This document shows positions 34,236 through 37,306 of a stretch of DNA of 37,306 nucleotides, in pieces; position 1 is the first letter of the stretch; each line of letters opens with the position of its first letter. A program made the translations under genes and the position numbers. The stretch is from an uncultured Gammaproteobacteria bacterium. Lineage in GTDB: Bacteria; Pseudomonadota; Gammaproteobacteria; Arenicellales; CALHMG01. The stretch lies in the NCBI GenBank assembly GCA_938034705.1, contig CALHMG010000352.1, positions 1 through 37,306 of the forward strand, read 5' to 3'. Below the pieces are notes generated by a model. It was given only the letters and a program-made list of their open reading frames with translations, ran no database searches and was not told the DNA's origin.

Positions 34236-35705
34236 TTAACTCGGAAGCGCGATCTGTTGGTCGGAGTCTCTGAAGATGCACAGCGTAATTCCGGGTTTTT
34301 GCATATTGACGAACAGGCGTGTGCCATCGGGTGAGAAGCAGGCGCCCGCCATCTCGTGCTCATTGAGAACGTTCATGGCAAACGGAAAGAGACGTCCATC
34401 AGCGTCGATTCCTTTGACGCCGTTTTCTCCGGGGCCGTCCTCCGTGACGTACAGGGTGCCGTCGGGCCCCACCGCAATGTTGTCAGGCTGATCGAGTTGA
34501 CCGGCAACGGTAGACTCGACCACCAGCCTCAGGGTCTCGGTGGCCGTATCGAATTCAAAAATCTGTCCAAGCCCGGCGTCGCCACCACTCGTACAGCACC
34601 AGTAGACGCGGCCGCGGTCCTGCCACATGCCTTCACCCCGGGCAAAAATCGCGGCGCCTTTACTCTGGGCCTGCACGCGCAACACATCATCGTCTGGATC
34701 AACGTCCTCAAGCGCCACCCACGATGTTTCGAGTTTTTGTCCGAGGAAGGGTTGCATCAGTTTTGACGTATCGACGCATTCGGTTTTCTCCCCCCGGCGC
34801 GTGGCGAGCGCGTCGCCGTTACAGTCGGCGCGCTGGTGAGGCTTGATTACCAACGCGTACAGCCGGCCGCGATTTTCAAGTCGACGTTCAGGATTGGGGT
34901 TGGCCGGGCGAAACCTGTAGATCGCACTGTCACCGCGATCTTCGGTGAGAAATATGTCCCCGGACCCGGGGTCAACGGCAATCGCTTCGTGGTTAAAACG
35001 ACCCATTGCCGTCAGCGGCTCGGCCGACCACTGCTCTGACGGCGAGACTTCAAAGACATAGCCATGTTTTTTTGAGAAACGACGATCGCTTTTTGGTGTC
35101 TCGACCGTTTCTTCGCACGTCAGCCACGTGTTCCAGGGCGTTACGCCGCCAGCGCAATTTCTGACAGTTCCTCCAAGGCTGGCGTAGTCCCTGACCACAT
35201 CGCCCGCGTGGCTGACAACCAGATTCGTTGTGCCGCCGGCGTTGATGGCCGGGTCCCACTTGCGACGACTTGGCACAACAACACCCGCGCGGTTCCCGAA
35301 CTGTCTGTCGTCGACAAGCAGTTCATGATTTCTTACGAGCGTGTACTCCCGGATAAACGACCCGTTGCGCCGTTGCTGGAAGCATCCCATGCCGTCGTGA
35401 CGACCGGGCACCAGCTGCCCGTCGGACATCGGCTGCCCGGTGACGGACAACGCGGTGTATGAAAATCCCGGGGGAAGGGCGATCAGCGGGGTGTTTGACA
35501 GATCGCCGGGGCCGGAAAACCGCAAACTGTTCGGGTTGCTGGCGAGGGAGGGTTTGAGTGAACCGAAACCGATATCGGTGCCGACGGAGCGACAGTTTCC
35601 CAGAGCAGACTGTGCGTAAAATGAGGCTAGAGGCGCGACCACGCTGCCGGCACTGGCCAGCACCATCGTTCTTAAGAAACTTCTTCGATCAGTAATTGAA
35701 TTCAT
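34236..35705 (-). CDS. PhoX-family (DUF839) Tat-secreted phosphatase
   Basis: 489 residues. The N-terminus carries a twin-arginine signal, DRRSFLRTMVLASAG, so it is exported folded. Conserved PhoX blocks follow: LVRNHE, GGTTNLVV, CEETVETP, GRFNHEAIAVDPGSGDIFLTED with two metal-site acids, WVALEDVDP, ARGEGMW, QPDNIAVGPDGTLYVTEDG and ACFSPDGTRLFVN. PhoX enzymes are calcium/iron alkaline phosphatases releasing phosphate from organic esters and are widespread in marine bacteria. It is shorter than the classic PhoX of about 600-650 residues, which points to the compact DUF839 branch. No clear Pho box is visible upstream. Confidence 0.88.
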   Translation of the reverse strand: MNSITDRRSFLRTMVLASAGSVVAPLASFYAQSALGNCRSVGTDIGFGSLKPSLASNPNSLRFSGPGDLSNTPLIALPPGFSYTALSVTGQPMSDGQLVPGRHDGMGCFQQRRNGSFIREYTLVRNHELLVDDRQFGNRAGVVVPSRRKWDPAINAGGTTNLVVSHAGDVVRDYASLGGTVRNCAGGVTPWNTWLTCEETVETPKSDRRFSKKHGYVFEVSPSEQWSAEPLTAMGRFNHEAIAVDPGSGDIFLTEDRGDSAIYRFRPANPNPERRLENRGRLYALVIKPHQRADCNGDALATRRGEKTECVDTSKLMQPFLGQKLETSWVALEDVDPDDDVLRVQAQSKGAAIFARGEGMWQDRGRVYWCCTSGGDAGLGQIFEFDTATETLRLVVESTVAGQLDQPDNIAVGPDGTLYVTEDGPGENGVKGIDADGRLFPFAMNVLNEHEMAGACFSPDGTRLFVNMQKPGITLCIFRDSDQQIALPS

Positions 35706-35830
35706 TGTTGTACGGCCCCGACAGTGTCGCCAGAGAATAGGAAATCCTCTTGCGTCTGGTTATAGTCTCACGAGGCAATGGCGGCCTGCAGGATGATAAT
35801 GTCCTTAAGGGTGCACGATTGGCCTTCGGG

Positions 35831-35879
35831 TGGTCTGTCGATGGTCTGTCGATGGTCTGTTGATGGTCTGTTGATGGTC
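35831..35879. repeat. 11-bp tandem repeat, four and a half copies
   Basis: Units TGGTCTGTCGA, TGGTCTGTCGA, TGGTCTGTTGA and TGGTCTGTTGA (35831-35874) plus a partial TGGTC. The period is close to one helical turn. Copies 1-2 and 3-4 are identical in pairs, implying recent duplication by slippage. Confidence 0.9.
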
Positions 35880-35984
35880 GTTAACCTCCGCTGGTCGGCA
35901 GACGCACAGGGCAGACACTCGGGGCAGAGCGTCCTGGTGCAGAACGACCCTCGGTCGGGTGTGATCGCAACGGCAGAACATGCC

Positions 35985-36024
35985 AGGCGGTCGTAACAGC
36001 AGTCGTAAAAGGCGGTCGTAAAAG
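35985..36024. repeat. Three copies of GTCGTAA at 12-13 bp spacing
   Basis: GTCGTAA occurs at 35990-35996, 36002-36008 and 36015-36021, the first and third within the longer AGGCGGTCGTAA. They lie just upstream of the secreted-protein gene and could be binding sites or slippage products. Confidence 0.75.
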
Positions 36025-36051
36025 ACGCGTGATTCGGACGGAACTTTGAAC

Positions 36052-37224
36052 ATGAAAACGTTGGCAACTCACATGTCGGGAACAGGCGTCTTGAACGCGA
36101 CCACACGCTCCCGGTATCTCCAGTCAGTTCTCGCCAAAAGATCGGTGACCACCGGGTCCGGCGCGTGGGTCAATAAGGCTTTCGGTCTTGGGACGGCGCT
36201 GTCAGTTGGACTCGCGTTGCTGGTTGGTGCAGGTGCTCCAGCGACGGCCCAGGCGCAACTCGACGATGACGACGACATGTTGCTCCTGTATCTGCCAGCG
36301 ATACTCGGTGACACCAAACAGAATACCCAGTCAGGTTCGAGCAGCAGTGGCGGGGTGACGAGTGGCGGCAGCGGTGGCGAGACACCCATCGTCACCGGAC
36401 CCGGGGTCCCCGACGACGAAGCTGAGTTAACGGTGGTGAGAAACGGTGACCGTCTTATCGTTTCTTCGAATGCAATTCCTACATGGCGAGTTGTTTTTGA
36501 GATTGGAAGCGGCGCGCCGGGCGGTGGTACCGCGACGTCTCTGTATATCCCTGCTTCATCGACCGAGAGCGTTGTAGAAAATCGTCCGTACATGAACTGC
36601 TGTTCCGGCCTGGGACTCGATAACCTTGAGTGGCGCTGGCGTCCCTTTGGATCCGGATCGGGTACTCGCGCAGCGTTGGGGACGTCGTCGGTGGTGGACA
36701 GCTTTCGAATCAACTCCCAGACCAGCCGTACCCTTGAATTTACGGTTCGTGGTCGCTGGGACGGTGTCTCATCGTTCGAGCGGCGTAACAGCATCAACGT
36801 CAAGGGTTATACCGGCGCTATCAGTGCAACTTACTCCGGCACCACCGGTCGTGACAGCATGTGGTGGTTGATCGCGATGTTTAACGAGAAGGATCTGAAA
36901 AGCAAAAACGTCACCATCGAGGATGCCAATACATCGCCGTTTCTGTTGCGCAAAACAACGGTCGGTACACCACTGCCAAGCTCGATTTCATTTCCGTACA
37001 AGATCAACTACCCACTTCGAAGCGGACATGGCGTAACGCTGACGATGACGCGTCTGGCGGATACTGCATCCGGCAACCCAAGGTTCTACGAGTTTTTTGA
37101 CAGCGGATTTCTGCACGGCACAAGCGTCAATCTGGGGCCGTATTTCGTTGTCTACCCGCGCTGGACCGGTGTGCATCAGAACAAAACCTACAACTTCAAC
37201 TACAAGTGGAAGTTCACTAACTGA
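36052..37224 (+). CDS. Secreted protein of unknown function with Asp run and Ser/Gly linker
   Basis: 390 residues from the ATG at 36052; an in-frame TTG at 36046 is also possible. ACGGAA about 9 nt upstream is the likely ribosome binding site. A long basic N-terminal region precedes the hydrophobic core ALSVGLALLVGAGAPA and a cleavage site at AQA-QL near residue 69. Then come an Asp run (LDDDDD), a short hydrophobic patch, and a Ser/Gly-rich linker (about 93-110). The remaining 280 residues appear beta-rich, with a Cys-Cys pair (NCCSG). No family recognised. Repeats upstream and the long signal suggest an exported or surface protein. Confidence 0.72.
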   Translation: MKTLATHMSGTGVLNATTRSRYLQSVLAKRSVTTGSGAWVNKAFGLGTALSVGLALLVGAGAPATAQAQLDDDDDMLLLYLPAILGDTKQNTQSGSSSSGGVTSGGSGGETPIVTGPGVPDDEAELTVVRNGDRLIVSSNAIPTWRVVFEIGSGAPGGGTATSLYIPASSTESVVENRPYMNCCSGLGLDNLEWRWRPFGSGSGTRAALGTSSVVDSFRINSQTSRTLEFTVRGRWDGVSSFERRNSINVKGYTGAISATYSGTTGRDSMWWLIAMFNEKDLKSKNVTIEDANTSPFLLRKTTVGTPLPSSISFPYKINYPLRSGHGVTLTMTRLADTASGNPRFYEFFDSGFLHGTSVNLGPYFVVYPRWTGVHQNKTYNFNYKWKFTN

Positions 37225-37306
37225 CGCCTGGCCAGTGATCAGCGCCTGGCCGCGAGGCAGGCGGCTTCGGGCGCCTGGGGTTGGCGCCGGCATCGCTGTC
37301 CCGGGC
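37225..37306. other. Terminal non-coding stretch
   Basis: GC-rich tail with GCGCCTGGCC-like direct repeats (CGCCTGGCC at about 37226 and 37244) and a GGCGCC/GGCGCC hairpin near 37272-37289. No gene start can be supported before the window ends. Confidence 0.4.

Larger units (their letters stand above)
35706..36051. other. 346-bp divergent intergenic region with tandem repeats
   Basis: Lies between the divergent PhoX and secreted-protein genes. It holds the 11-bp tandem repeat (35831-35879) and the GTCGTAA repeats (35985-36024). There is also a hairpin CGACC-ctc-GGTCG near 35945-35957. A TATAAC-like hexamer on the minus strand (35760-35765) could belong to a PhoX promoter, but no matching -35 is apparent. 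No open frame here looks coding. Confidence 0.6.

Noticed and set aside
35831-36024. CRISPR array
   Set aside because: The units are 11 bp and contiguous with no spacers, and no cas genes are present.

Overview
The window looks like a chromosomal segment of a gammaproteobacterium, probably a free-living (possibly marine) heterotroph. The pointers are a ChpA/PilL-type chemotaxis kinase end, an E. coli-like YbiT ABC-F protein, a PykA-type pyruvate kinase in a tkt-gap-pgk-pyk-fba run, and many families common in marine Gammaproteobacteria (PhoX, TauD, PhyH, TIGR02466, CaiB, AcnX, DUF362). Taxonomy is inferred from gene content only. I see no tRNA, rRNA, insertion sequence, prophage or CRISPR array.

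Region 1 (1-8.8 kb) is core metabolism. It opens with the C-terminal end of a response-regulator domain and its terminator, then an inositol-monophosphatase-family phosphatase. Next comes a small membrane-protein gene with its own promoter-like site, a structured leader and a terminator. After that come transketolase, GAPDH, phosphoglycerate kinase, pyruvate kinase and class I fructose-bisphosphate aldolase, all on the + strand and closed by a strong terminator. A REP-like hairpin lies between gap and pgk.

Region 2 (8.9-24.4 kb) is accessory. It holds two small membrane proteins, a protein made of three fused RidA-like domains followed by a CaiB/BaiF CoA-transferase, an FkbM-type methyltransferase, a lipoprotein, and a PPOX flavoprotein coupled to a TIGR02466 oxygenase. 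Then come a GT-C type membrane glycosyltransferase, a secreted protein coupled to a PhyH dioxygenase, an EamA transporter, both subunits of aconitase X, a small membrane protein coupled to a DUF362 protein, and a TauD dioxygenase with an apparently leaderless promoter. Three separate iron-dioxygenase-type enzymes plus AcnX, CaiB and later MmgE/PrpD suggest catabolism of unusual amino- or carboxylic-acid compounds. No single pathway can be closed from the sequence.

Region 3 (24.4-37.3 kb) carries ybiT (minus strand), a DUF1272 zinc protein, a two-gene unit of a coiled-coil membrane protein and a membrane-anchored J-domain protein with a periplasmic NTF2-like domain, and an MmgE/PrpD protein behind two palindromes. 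On the minus strand follow an SH3b secreted protein / secreted protein / alpha-beta hydrolase operon and a PhoX / cupin / GFA group. The window ends with a secreted protein preceded by two sets of short tandem repeats.

The best candidates for something undescribed are the J-domain membrane pair (26.7-28.8 kb), the triple-RidA protein (9.9-11.1 kb) and the structured leader with a 46-residue membrane peptide ahead of transketolase (1.2-1.5 kb).
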